A program made the position numbers and the translations under genes. Under the pieces are notes generated by a model. That model saw only the letters and a program-made list of their open reading frames with translations. It was not told where the DNA came from and made no database searches. Positions 39,121 through 52,894 of a DNA stretch of 64,000 bases are shown here, one piece after another. This stretch comes from Iris pallida. Taxonomy: Eukaryota; Streptophyta; Magnoliopsida; Asparagales; Iridaceae. Every line of letters begins with the position of its first letter. Position 1 is the first letter of the stretch. Location of the stretch: the NCBI GenBank assembly GCA_029216955.1, contig JANAVB010002199.1:12166585-12230584 (forward strand). The letters are read 5' to 3'.

Positions 39121-39706
39121 TCTTGTATTTCATTATAATGTCTCTTATAGAATTTGTCAATTCATATGGAACTGCTGTTAGTGTTTGTACTTGCTTATTT
39201 TTCTGACAGGATACCGTTGACATATTACAGATGTTTCTGCAGCAGGATGCTCGACCTACTATGGGGTCGAGACAGATGGAGACTTAGGCCAGGACTGTGC
39301 CTGTTAGTTGAGCCACTAGACTTTGCATACCCAGAGTAGTATAGCTTAGTTAGGTTTGCCTGGACTGCGATCCAACTTTTGTTTTAGACTGTAGTAGCTT
39401 ATATTTATATTTTGTGACTCTGTAATATTATTTGTTTCTCTCTAGCTGTGTTGGATGTCGAACTCATTTTCTGTTTTCACATCTACTATATTTCCTTTTC
39501 GTGCTATCTACCAAATTTTTTTCTTGTGATTGAGACTGTATTTGCTATGTCACCTCCATTCGGAGTGTATATACTGTACATGTACCTTTATACTGTTTAG
39601 TTGTAGTACTTGTAGACGACCTATACAGTATTCTACCGTCGGTTCTGCGGTGTAGGCTGGACGTAACCACGTACTCGTGCCCCTAATCAGGGTGCGGGTC
39701 GTGACA

Positions 39707-40142
39707 GGAGTTTTGGCCCATTTGTTTTATATTTTTTTCTAAACTACTATATATATAACTATTATATATACATATAGATACCCTTCTATATACCATATAT
39801 TTATCCAATTAGTACCAAATACTAAAATATATTTTGTCGTAATTATTATCCTCCCTCCAAAATAAATTCTTACATTTAATAACAAATAACACTCATAGGT
39901 TATCTATAGATTTTACCGACCTTTATAGTCAATAATAAAATCATATAGGCAATTATTTACTAAGCACTCATACAAATATACATATATAGTCTAAAACTCT
40001 AAAAGTATACAAGGATATATAAGAAAAACTATTTATCATATTTTTCCAAGATAAGTATAAATTAAAATAGTGAATAATGCGTATACTATATTTTTAATAT
40101 TTAATCTATAGGAATTACTCAGTATATTATAAAAATGGACTA

Positions 40143-40189
<47 letters not shown>

Positions 40190-40580
40190 GAACATCGTTG
40201 GTCGCACTACACAACTACATGGGCTCGGGTTTGGCTTGGGTCCAGTTCGGGCTAAATCCAACCGGGTCTCCTACAAGTCAATAATATAATAAATAAATAA
40301 TTAAATTATCTTTAGAGATTAAGTCGCAACTTGGCCTGATTTTTCTAGTTAGGACACGCTTATGACTTGGCCTTTCCTACCATAGCTAAAACACTAGTCA
40401 AGGCACCCAACTACACTATCCGTGCCAAAATTCTTGGTCATCTTGTACTCCAAATTTAATCGTGACTAAAGGCATCTACCGTAATAATTAACTAATTAAT
40501 TATTTATAATATTCTAAAAATCACCATTTAAATCAAAGAAATAAAAAATATTTCAAAAAATTTTGCGAAGAGGAGTTACA
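39707..40580 (-). repeat. Element B 5' LTR remnant
   Basis: Matches 30629-31730 of the B 3' LTR but has a much shorter (TA)n tract (40147-40185). It is cut on the left by LTR D at 39706. Confidence 0.8.
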
Positions 40581-40599
40581 CTTGTTATTAAAATTAAAA

Positions 40600-41640
40600 T
40601 TTTGTTATAATTTTATTAAAATAATATATATTTAATAAAATATATACCAAACAATGAAAATGTTTTGTTACAGGAATCGAGCCACCACACCACTTTTCTG
40701 CCCTTGTTCTAGCCGCCTTTGCCTTCTCTGACCTTTACTTGTACCTGGGATCGTCCAATCTTGTCTACATCACAGTCTGCTGCTTGGACGTGACCCAACT
40801 TTGGATCGGTCTTCCGGAGCGCTCTCAAGCCTTATGGTCATCGATCGCATCACGGATCCACTTGACGATAATGGCAAAAAATTGCTTCTCGATCATCTCA
40901 GCCCAGTGTGGTGGATAAAATATATTTTCTTCAAGAAGTAAAATAGTAAGTTATAAAATATGCATAAAAGATGATTGATATTAAAAGCAATATACTTTAG
41001 TTACCTTGAAGTGGGCAAACCAGAATGCCTTTCTCTCGTCCGAGGAATTCGAGTAATTGATCTAAGGGCCACCCTAGTTGGACCTCAGAAATAGCCCAGT
41101 GCCCTCTATACCGGCTGGAGATGATATCTATACAATGATAATTATATTCATGAATATATAGATATATATATATGTATAAATTAATGTTAACTAATTAACT
41201 TACTTTGTAGGCCCATCGACTAAAATCTCCATTATCGTCTCGTTTGGAGGCGCGAATGGAGGATCGCTCTGATACGAAGATGGAGTAGGGTCAACCTCCT
41301 TCATATGCTCCTTTTATCTCTATAGTGACGTCAGCAGGAGGAACGCTGGATGACGGATTAATCTCATGCATGGAACTGTCCGACCTAGGAGTGATGTCGC
41401 ATACCGTCGATGTAGTCGAAGATATGACTGGTCAGTACACTAGAGTACTCAGAGATGAGGGTTCAGAACCATGATCTGATAATAGAGGAGCACTCCGTCG
41501 ACCAGTGTAGCCTCTACCTAGACCGGGGGCTCCTCTACTTCTCGGGACCAACTGAGGTATGATCATCTTCGTCCTGCCATACCTGATAATAACATATGAT
41601 AAAAAAAATAGACAAATATAAGAAAGAGAATGCATATTAT
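40600..41640 (-). pseudogene. CACTA accessory protein (PTTA/En-Spm family), N-terminal part
   Basis: Minus-strand exon-like segments include a glycine/arginine-rich start (VPRSRGAPGLGRGYTGRR near 41530), a segment reading MKEVDPTPSSYQSDPPFAPP near 41300, and HWAEMIEKQFFAIIVKWI near 40910. These fit the N-terminal and central parts of the PTTA family. The continuation is at 27314-28265, beyond the B insertion. Apparent introns and stops prevent a continuous reading. The gene lies downstream of the transposase-like gene on the same strand, as usual in CACTA elements. Confidence 0.5.
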
Positions 41641-41787
41641 AAACCAAATCTACATGTATTTAATAAATCACAGTATATAGAAATTAGACCAGGAGCAACC
41701 TGCATTGAATTTCTAGTGGTTTAACAAAATGACAGTACATTTCACAAGTCTAAATAGGTATTTCATGACATATTTTATATTTTATTT

Positions 41788-43162
41788 TCAATAATCTTCT
41801 GAAAATTTATCTTCTTCATTTTTCTCATCCTCATCTTCCTCTTCCTCCTCATCTTCGCTTTCATCTACTTTATTTTCCTCTTCAGATACTTCTGCCTCTT
41901 CTACAAGATTAGACGTGTAATGAGGAACTTTCGTTGAGTCCACATCAACTATACTTCTTAAAAAAGGTAGCTCGTCCTCCTGATAAGCTATTTTTTCAAT
42001 ATCATAGGTATTTTTGGCTTTAATCTTGCATACTTTTTGCCAGTCCAACCTCGTTGTTCCTTGCCTAGGATAAGTTGTGAAGTAAATGGGCTGAGCCTGA
42101 CTTGTTAGGACAAATGGTTCGTATCTGATATGTAGTTAATATCCACAAGACCATACTTGTCAATTTTCCAACCTTGATCTTGGATCGGATCCAACCAATC
42201 ACACTTAAATAATACGGTCTTAGTAGGCTCTATGTCATAATTATATGCCAACTCTACAATCTCCCGTAATACGCCATTGAAATCATTGCCTGAATTAACA
42301 TCTTTGTAGTTTGTAGATTTGATACACAAACAACTATTTTTTTGTGGAATCAAGATCTGAAAAGCTCTCTCTGATTAGTGCATTTGTTGACTTGAACCTA
42401 AACTCATTCACACAATAGCTTAGCCAGATTTTGATGACATAAATTGGTCCCATGGCTAGAGTTCTAATAGATTCATTCTCTAGTGTCGCGTCTGGACGAT
42501 CGACTTAAATACCACAAGATAAGAAATTAAGTTCAACGTTCTGTTAATTATTGTGTAAAGTGCATATAAAAAAAGGTAATTACCGAGCTTCTTACTTATG
42601 CACTCAACCATGAAGGGAAATAATGTCTCATTTCTTTTTCTAGTTCTTCATTTGTTATGTATTATCTACTTGACCTCACTTCATCATTAAATATGCTAAA
42701 AAATAATAATACATCGGCTAATTAGTGTAATAATAAATATTAGATACTACTACATAGATGACATAAACGTGGACATATTAGTTACTTACCCCTCGAGTTT
42801 CTCTACTTCATCCTTATCGCAGTTGAGTAATATATACAACTGAGTAGCCCTTAGTTCCTCGTCATTCAGATATCTCTTCTTCATTTTTCCCGAAGGCTTT
42901 CCATATACGGCTCCACATAAGGCTCCGGCTCCGATGCTAAAGGCACAAGTTCTCCATGTGAGGTCCAGTGATAGTAATTCGGCATGAAATCCCTCGAGTA
43001 TAAATTATATACCACGTCCACTTCTGGATGATATTTTAAGTATGACACCTTATACATGGACACATAATTTTGGTGCAGTCCATGTACTGAAGGAACGACT
43101 TGGTGAACTGCTGGAACTGCTCTACCCCTGTATAAATTCATCATGCACACGACACATGTCAT
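41788..43162 (-). pseudogene. CACTA transposase (TNP2-like), core deleted
   Basis: Minus strand, in order: a Transpos_assoc-like motif (FMPNYYHWTSHGE, near 42970); a segment with LNDEELRATQLYILLNCDKD like the end of DUF4218 (near 42850); a LAMGPIYVIK ... VNEFRF segment (about 42470-42400); a DUF4216 domain with TVLFKCDWLDPIQDQGWKID (open frame 42353-42105); and the acidic C-terminal tail (DWQKVCKIKAKNTYDI, then a long Glu/Asp run, 42048-41788). The Transposase_21 catalytic core that should lie between the first two is absent. The protein would bind element ends and cut DNA; this copy has no catalytic centre. Confidence 0.7.
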
Positions 43163-44029
43163 CAGGATAACGATTTTACATCCATGAACGATATCGTAAA
43201 TAGTAATTTATATCCATTTGAAGATAATTCCATAAAGATGGATACATATTTTCAAATATATTATCCAAATGGATGCATAGAAGGATACACATGTTCATTA
43301 TGTGACTATCCGAAAACTAGTAGATATGTGGACAACTCCAATTTTAAACCCTATTAAATAAGTGTCATCACATGTTCAATGTCAATTTTTCTCTTCAAAG
43401 TAAATTTACTTCTACAAGTCTTTTAAAGCTTTCAGTACCGGATTTCCAAAAATACTAGAAAAGGTCAAATATTATAATTTTTCTTTTCTAGGATTTTTTG
43501 TTCTTTATTTTTTATGATTTTTTATTTCTTTCGATATTTATCTTTTTATCCTATTTTTAGAAAGCGGTATAACTCTAAAAGCCTCAAAAAGGTTTACAAA
43601 TATAAATTTACTTTTTTAGAGAATGGCTGATATAGACACTTGTCTTTGGACTGACATAAACACTTAACATAAGAGAAAATGATATCTCTGTCGCCATGTG
43701 TTCCTTGTGAGCCCACATGGAATACTTGACCTTGGAATGCCCAATATACACTCTAGGCTACTCACTCTTGGTACCAACATACTTCATACTTGGTATCTGG
43801 TACCAACATACACTCTAGGCCACTCATTATATACACTCTAGATACTTTCAGACAAACCCCAAACTTACCTTGACAATTACCCAATTCCTGAATATCTTAT
43901 ATACTTCCAGGATACTCACTCTATACACTCTAGGTACTAGGATACTCCTTAGTATCATGGTATTACATATCGAAATATGTATAAATCACTTAGTAGTACA
44001 CAAATATATCAAATAGAGATTAAATATCA

Positions 44030-44037
44030 AATAGAGG

Positions 44038-44071
<34 letters not shown>

Positions 44072-44569
44072 TATCTTATGTGTCCATGTGTCCGTGTCCA
44101 CGTGTCAAGGTTAAGGTTGTGTTTGTGTGTGTGTTAAATTGTCCTAGTTGTGTCCTCTGTGTGTATCCATGTGTCCGGGTCCACGTGTCAGGGTTAGGGT
44201 TATGTCTATGTGTGTGTCAAAGTGTTGGTTGTGTTTGGTAGAGGGTTAGGGTTTACCTAGTGGGGAGGAAAGGAGAAGGACGACTTAAGGGAGGGGTCAA
44301 AAGTGGAGCATCTTGTCAGAGGAGTGCTTGGGGTTCGCCGGGGGGATCGGGCAGTCGTTGGGGGATCGGGGGTCGGGTTGTCACCGGATGCTTGGGGGGG
44401 TCGACGGCGGGTCGGGGAGTCGCTAGCTGCTCGAAGGGTCGCTAGGGGATTGGGGGGGACGCCGGGGCTCGGGGACGAAGAGGTCGGGGTAGGGAAAGGG
44501 GGCGACAAACAAAAATTTGGGATAAAAATTAAAACTCGAACCAGCGCCCAGAACCCTGTATTAAACAAT
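44030..44569. other. CACTA 5' non-coding region, GC-rich
   Basis: Contains (TA)n at about 44039-44065, two copies of a TGTGTCC(A/G)TGTCCACGTGTCA-like phrase (about 44080-44110 and 44165-44190), and a GC-rich stretch 44260-44500. Proline-rich minus-strand and glycine-rich plus-strand frames here follow from base composition and match no domain. On the minus strand this lies upstream of the transposase remnant, so it may be its leader. Confidence 0.4.
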
Positions 44570-44860
44570 TTAGCGACGTTCAAATCAGACGTCGCTAAAC
44601 ATCGATATTATTTTATATACTGTGACATATTAAGTTTTGAGTCGCTAAACGTCGTTATTGTTAATAATATAGAGACATTTACCGACTACTCCGCGACTTA
44701 TTATTTTCATAAAATTATACTAGTCGCAAAATGTCACTGGACATCGCAAACAGTAATGTCTTGCGACGTTTTTTAAATATGTCGCTAATATGCAAAACAT
44801 TGACGACGTTTTCTTCATGCATCGCTAATTTCATCGCTGATTTGACTTATTTTGGTAGTT
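44570..44860. repeat. CACTA right TIR and subterminal repeats
   Basis: Many TCGCTAA and GCGACGTT motifs, ending CTTATTTTGGTAGTT, the inverted match of the left end. Confidence 0.85.
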
Positions 44861-45660
44861 GCATGACTCTGGATACAAAATGAGCATTTAGCATGATTAT
44901 ATTTCCTAGAGTGCTAACAAGTATCTTATGCAGGGACACGTATTGTGACACTCTTCTTATACAATATGAATTAGTATCATTGTATCGATATTATGCTTAT
45001 GGAATATTATTGTTTACTTGAGCAAGGAAGGATGACTGTACGTGTAAGTTCAAATCTGTTGCGTGGCACATTGATATTATCAACAAGTATGTTATGCCAT
45101 GTAACTGATCATAAGACAAGATTAGAAAGATAAAAAATGTTACATGTACTCACTAAATGAACTTGTTGGTTTTGGTTGAGTGGGATGGACTCCACTCACT
45201 AGTACTCTTTTCTGACAACCACCAAATCTGTGAAGGATGGAGTATGCTTGGAAGTACTGGGGCATTTGGAGCTTGGTTGGTGACTTGAAGCATTACGACT
45301 GTAGATATTTACATTGTATATAAAGGACATAATGTATGGAATGTCAATATTTGTATAGTTCTCGAATTGTAAGCCTTGTGACATGATTTATTATATTGTG
45401 AGAAAGAGAGCGAGCAATGTAATCGAGTTGTATTATGGCATCGAGCTGTTGTAATCTTATTGCAAAATCAATTAAGATAATCATTCTTTTGTACTTACTG
45501 TGTCGATTCAATTTTTTGCTTAGCATTTTTGTAGCGATGACTCCATATCTTAAATGTAATGTTCAATTGACCATTTTGGTGCATTTCCTTGTACAAATAT
45601 AATTTAGACTTGTACGACATCACGTCCAGCGGTGACTTTCAATCCTACGGGATAGGGAAG
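44861..45660 (+). mobile_element. Solo-LTR-like copy 'G', 3' part
   Basis: Resumes the E-type LTR. A TTATGCAGG phrase occurs near 44930, TATATAAAGG (45317-45326) corresponds to the TATAAAAGGG box of E, and TTGTACGACATCACG near 45612 matches the E phrase CATACGACATCACGCC. The precise 3' end is unclear, because the CGTGACA-type terminus is not preserved. Confidence 0.5.
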
Positions 45661-48050
<2,390 letters not shown>

Positions 48051-48053
48051 AAT

Positions 48054-48065
48054 TGGTATCAAAGC
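48054..48065 (+). promoter_or_regulatory. Element E primer-binding site (initiator-Met tRNA type)
   Basis: TGGTATCAAAGC, one base different from the standard TGGTATCAGAGC, begins four bases after the LTR end. Confidence 0.85.
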
Positions 48066-48226
48066 ACGGTTCAATTTCTTCTGATTTTCGAAAAATGTTT
48101 CATTTGGAATATTGGTCGCGATTACTCGATTGAATGATTGTCGACACGCTGCGTGAAATAAAAGTTCCATACATGTAAATCCGTAGATATTTAGGGAAAA
48201 ACTAACGGTTTTACTCTATTTTGTAG

Positions 48227-49440
48227 AAATGACTAAAAAATAATCCCACCACAACAAACAGCCGCTGTGAATAGTCTGACTAGTTCGGAGGGCGCTGGCC
48301 CTAGCGAGACTTCGATGAAAAATATTGTGCCTGATGGAGGTACAACAGCAACTGCTTCTGGTGCAGATCCATGCCCAATTTTGTGCACAACAAAAGCAGA
48401 CGGATTCCCTGTCGTGGATCGTAAGTACTATGGCGGCTGACACCAACACAATGATTGTGGCATCAGAAGACAGGGAAGAAGGCCGAGAAGAAGTTCAACC
48501 ACAAACGATAAATCTTCTTACTTGTTCAAAGCAACCGAGTTCCACAAGATGAACCCACCAAAGTTCAATGGCCGAGCGGAGCCTGACTTGATAGTAGAAT
48601 GGCTGGCAAAAATTGAGGACCTGTTTAATCTTCTCACAATTAAAGGATCCAAGAGAGTTGCATGTGCGGTGCTACAGCAACAGTTGAGGGCCTACGACTG
48701 GTGGGAAGCAAAGAAACAAGAAATCTATGAGGCCGACCTCGACACCAAGATTTTCTAAAAAGTTTAAGGAAGCCTTTCTTGAGCAGTATATTCCTTGCAC
48801 CATTTGTCGACAAAAGGAAGATGAGTTCATGATGTTGAGACAAGAGAATATCTCCATTGACGATTATGACGCAAGATTATCGAAACTCACAAAATTTGTC
48901 GACACCTTTCTGCCGAACAAAGAAGCCTCATGTGAACGTTTTTAGCTAGGCTTAAATGACGAGCTTCATAGGGACGTCATGAACCAACGGTGCCAAACTT
49001 ATCGTGAATCCTATGAAGCCATACTTGATAGCGAGCGAATCTTCGGCCGTATGTCACAACGAGCTGTGCCAGTCGTCCATAATATTTTAACAAGCGTCCT
49101 AACGACGCTGAAGGATTGGGAATGCCAAAGAGTCCAAATATGTTTGAAAATTGAGGGTCACTTTTTTGTAGTAACTTACAATAGATAAGTTAAGCGTGGG
49201 CACTGGATGCCCGATTGTCAATCGAGAACATGCTTCAGCTATGGCGAGTTGGGCCACCTAAGTCAGTTTTGTCAGGCGGGGAGGCTGAATCATTATCCAC
49301 CGAGGAATGTTCTGAGTCAAAATCCCCCAAGGAACATCCCAAATTAGAATAGTGCATCTCTACTGCAAGGCGCAAATGCGGTGCCAGTGAACCCGCCGAA
49401 TCAAAGCCATGGAGCGCAAGGCTGAGTCGATGCACTGACT
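48227..49440 (+). pseudogene. Gag of element E
   Basis: The first ATG after the primer site is at 48227, with a stop three codons later. The Gag core is recognisable from about 48522: KMNPPKFNGRAEPD, DWWEAKKQEI, then in another frame FSKKFKEAFLEQYIP and DYDARLSKLTKFV. A decayed zinc-knuckle region follows near 49200-49290 (GHWMPDC, then CFSYGELGHLSQFC). The normal role is capsid formation and RNA binding. Multiple stops and at least one frameshift (about 48750) abolish it. Confidence 0.7.
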
Positions 49441-49975
49441 CGAGATGAAGCATTCACTTTCGATATAGTTGTAATAGGTATATTACTCTATAAAAATATA
49501 CATACTCGAGTACTATTCGATTCGGGTGCGACGCATAGTTTTATATATGCTGATTATGCTAAAGAAAATAAATTAGACATGCAATCGCTAGATATGAACA
49601 TTAGCGTTAGCACTCCATTGAGACACAATATGCCTGCAAACTTTATTTATTGGAACGGCCGCATTTACATCGGGGGTAGAAATCTATCCCTAGAAGTCAT
49701 CGTACTAGAAATTCAAGGAGTACGACATAATCTTGGGTATGGATTGGTTGGGCACCTGCCATGCAACGATCGAGTGCACGGAGAAGAGAGTTGTGTTTTG
49801 TTTTCCTAGTGAGACAGTGTTCTCATATTTGTGCGATACAGCATCAAAGATGGCCATATCGATATCGACAATTTCGATAAGGCATATATTGCGTTCCAGC
49901 TGTGAGGGATACTTGGCATCAGTTCGAGATACGAGAAAAGATATTACAAACACAGTACAGACTGATGTTATGGCA
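49441..49975 (+). pseudogene. Protease region of element E
   Basis: The active-site motif FDSGATHSFI is intact near 49520. The domain end (LGMDWL) lies in a different frame near 49730, so a frameshift splits it. The segment then runs toward the RT domain with FPDVFPDK near 49980. Confidence 0.65.
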
Positions 49976-51300
49976 GATTTCCCTGACGTTTTCCCAGACA
50001 AAATACTCAAGATGTTGTTGGATCGAGAAATAGAATTCAGCACTGACACTTCCTCGATACACGACCGATATAAAAATGCCTTACCGAATGGCCCTAGCAT
50101 AACTGAAAGAACTGGAGGTGCAACTTCAAGAGTTGCTAAACAGCAAATTTATTCGTCCTAGCATCTCTCTATAGGGTGCTCTCGTGTTGTTCGTGAAATA
50201 AAAATATGGATCGATGCGATAATACATCGATTATCGAGAACTCAACAAGGCTACCGTTCGAAACAAGTATTCACTGCCACGAATCAATGACTTGTTCGAT
50301 CAACTGCAAGGTACGACAATATTTTCAAAAATTGATCTTTATTCAGGCTACCACCAGATGAAGATCAAGCCCGACGATGTATCGAAGTCTGCCTTCTGCA
50401 CTCGATACGATCATACGAATTCCTAGTCATGTCGTTTGGTTTGATGAATGCCTCAGTCACTTTCATGGACTTGATGAACTGAGTCTTTCGACCCCTAATA
50501 AAAAAACTTTATAATCGTGCTCATTGACAATATCCTTATTTACTCGAAGAATCGGAAAGAGCACACAAAGCACTTAAAGACGGTGCTGTAGACTCTGCGG
50601 GAACATAAATTATATGCAAAGCAGAGTAAATGCGAGTTCTGGATGAGTAGCGTGACGTTCCTCAGACACATCATCTCTGCTGAAGGTGTTACGGTGGACC
50701 CGATGAAAATTGAAGCAGTGGTAGATTGGAAACGACCTACCTCGACTAGCGATATTCGGAGTTTCATGGGCTTCGCGGGCTACTACGAAGATTCGTACGA
50801 AACTTTTCTAAATTAGCATCGCCTCTTGACTCGTCTCACCCAGAAGGGAGTCGTATTATAATGGAGTGACGACTGTAAAACCCGCTTTCAAGAGTTGAAG
50901 CAATAGCTCATCTCAGCTCCAATCCTTGTACTTTCGGGCGGTCCAGAAGGGTATCGGATATTCAGCAACACACCGGGAACTGGCCTAGGGTGCGTGATCA
51001 TGCAATGAGACAAAGTCGTCTCCAATGCTTCGAGGAAGTTGAAGTAGCACGAAAAAAATTATCCGACGCATGATCTAGAATTGGCGGCAATTGTGTTCGC
51101 GTTGAAACTTTGACAATACTGCCTCTATATTGTGGCTTGTAGAATCTACACGGATCACAAGAGCCTCAAATACTTAATTCACCCAACCAGAACTCAACTT
51201 GAGGCAGCGGCGTTGGTTCGAACTAATAAAAGACTATGAGCTAACGATCGCGTATACGCAGGACAAAGGATACATCGTAGCAGATGCGCTGAGCGGAATG
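49976..51300 (+). pseudogene. Reverse transcriptase and RNase H of element E
   Basis: RT landmarks in broken frames: [15 protein letters not shown] (about 50260), [12 protein letters not shown] (about 50330), [12 protein letters not shown] (about 50420) and the catalytic box VLIDNILIYSK (about 50515-50550), where the second catalytic Asp is Asn. RNase H shows [20 protein letters not shown] (about 51060) and YTDHKSLKYL (about 51145). Stops and shifts occur throughout. Normally these domains copy element RNA into DNA; this copy cannot. Confidence 0.72.
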
Positions 51301-51554
51301 TTTATGGGGTCACTGGCCCAAAATAACAATATACGACCTAGAAGTGATGGGAATCGAACTTGGAATTCAATATCGATATCTACACCTAGCTCAGTTGAAG
51401 CTTGGGCTGAGTCTGCAAGACAAAATAAAGACCGCACAAAAGCACGATCTATTCCTGAAGAAGATGCACGAGCTGATTTCAACAGAAAGGGCAAACGACT
51501 TTGCAGAGGATAACAATGGGTCGATGCGGTTAAAAGGAAGGCTTTGTATTCCTG

Positions 51555-52830
51555 AAAATGTCGAACTCAGAAAATAAATTCTGAGAGACGCACATTTTGT
51601 ATAGTTCTCGTTGCATCCTGGGAGCACCAAGATGTACAAGAAGTTACGCACGACTTTTTTCTGGCACGGCATGAGAAAGACATGGCGACTTTCGTGTCAC
51701 AGTGCATGGCTTGTCAGCAAGTAAAAGAGAACACCAAAGGCCAGGTGGGGAGATGCAGAATCTCATCATTTTTGAATAGAAGTGGGATAATATCTTGTTG
51801 GATTTTATCGTGGGATTCCCGAAGACACCATGAGAAAATGATTCAATTTTGGTCATTGTTGATAGATTGACCAAGTCGGCTCACTTCATCGCAATCAAAG
51901 TAGCATGGAGCATCTATCGGTTATCACAAATCTATATCGATGAGATTGTCCGATTACATGGGGTACCGGTCGTAATATATTGGAACAAAGACGGGCGATT
52001 CCTATCTCATTTCTAGACGAGCTTGCAAGCTGCAATGGGGACCAAACTGAATTTTAGTACTGCATACCACCCCCAGACAGACGATCAGACAGAAAGGATG
52101 AATCAAATCTTAGAAGATATGTTGCGTCTATTTGAGATCGATCTAAAGACTAGTTGGGATACACACTTGTCCCTAGCATAATTTGCGTATAATAATAGTT
52201 AACAATCGAGCATTCAGATGGCACCCTACGAAGCACTCTACTGGAGGAAGTGTCGGTCTCTGATATGCTGGGATGAAGTCGAAGAGAGACAGGTGCTCGG
52301 ATCGGAACTAGTGGAGCAGGTCGTCGAAAAGGTACGCTTGATTCGAGAAAGATTTCACATCGCACAAAGTTGACAAAAGAGTTAAGCAGATCTTTGTCGG
52401 CGACAGCTAAAATTTTTGGTTGGGGACCATGTGTTTTTTAAAATAATGCCCATGCGTGGCGTGATACGGTTCGGTGTTAAAGGCAAACTGAGCCTAAGAT
52501 TTGTCGGCCCTTTCGACATCCTCGAGCAAGTTGCAACTCTTGCTTATCGGATCGCACTACCTCCTGCCTTTGCTGAAGTGCATGATATTTTCCATGTTTC
52601 ACAACTTCAAAAATACATGCACGATCCAAGTCACGTGGTTAGTTTCGATCAGTTGGAGCTACGTGCAGGCTTGTCTTACTCAGAAGAGCCTATTCAAAAT
52701 TTGGATCTTAAAAAAGTCTTGCAAAATCGGTCGATGACCTTGGTTTGCTGCTTTGGCGGAACCATTCAGTTAAGAAATCAACATGGGAGATCGAGGCAGA
52801 GATGAACAAGAAGTAACCTTCGTTGTTTGC
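51555..52830 (+). pseudogene. Integrase and chromodomain-like tail of element E
   Basis: Landmarks: HPGSTKMYKKLRTTFFWHGM (about 51610), a VDRLTKSAHF phrase (about 51860), YWNKDGRF (about 51975, where the catalytic Asp position of the usual SDRD motif reads Asn), [10 protein letters not shown] (about 52055), [11 protein letters not shown] and SIQMAPYEALY. The C-terminal part 52416-52740 is one open frame (VRFVGPFDIL-like, VHDIFHVSQLQKYMHDPSH). A frameshift near 52735 separates the chromodomain-like end (LWRNHSVKKSTWE). Integrase inserts element DNA; the tail can target chromatin. Confidence 0.7.
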
Positions 52831-52894
52831 CTAATTTAAGGTCAGACCCTTATTCTTAAGTTTCGGGACGAAACATTTTCTTAGTGGTATATTA

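Larger units (their letters stand above)
37750..39706 (+). mobile_element. Truncated LTR 'D' (LARD-LTR family)
   Basis: Homologous to the 3' part of the LARD LTR. Shared blocks are the TTGAC cluster, GTCTGTG(A/G) then ACTCTGAGCATC, a CAGCTCAGGACC(A/G)CAGG block, TAGTTTTCATTGTCTTGAT, CCCGTGTCATGAC(A/G)TGTCATGTCCAG, and the end GTGCGGGTCGTGACA. It is joined to the B 5' LTR at 39707. The 5' part is absent, and the left junction with C lies between 37591 and 37750. Confidence 0.75.

Noticed and set aside
44257..44776. Proline-rich minus-strand and glycine-rich plus-strand frames
   Set aside because: Mirror-image translations of one GC-rich stretch inside the CACTA leader; neither shows a domain.
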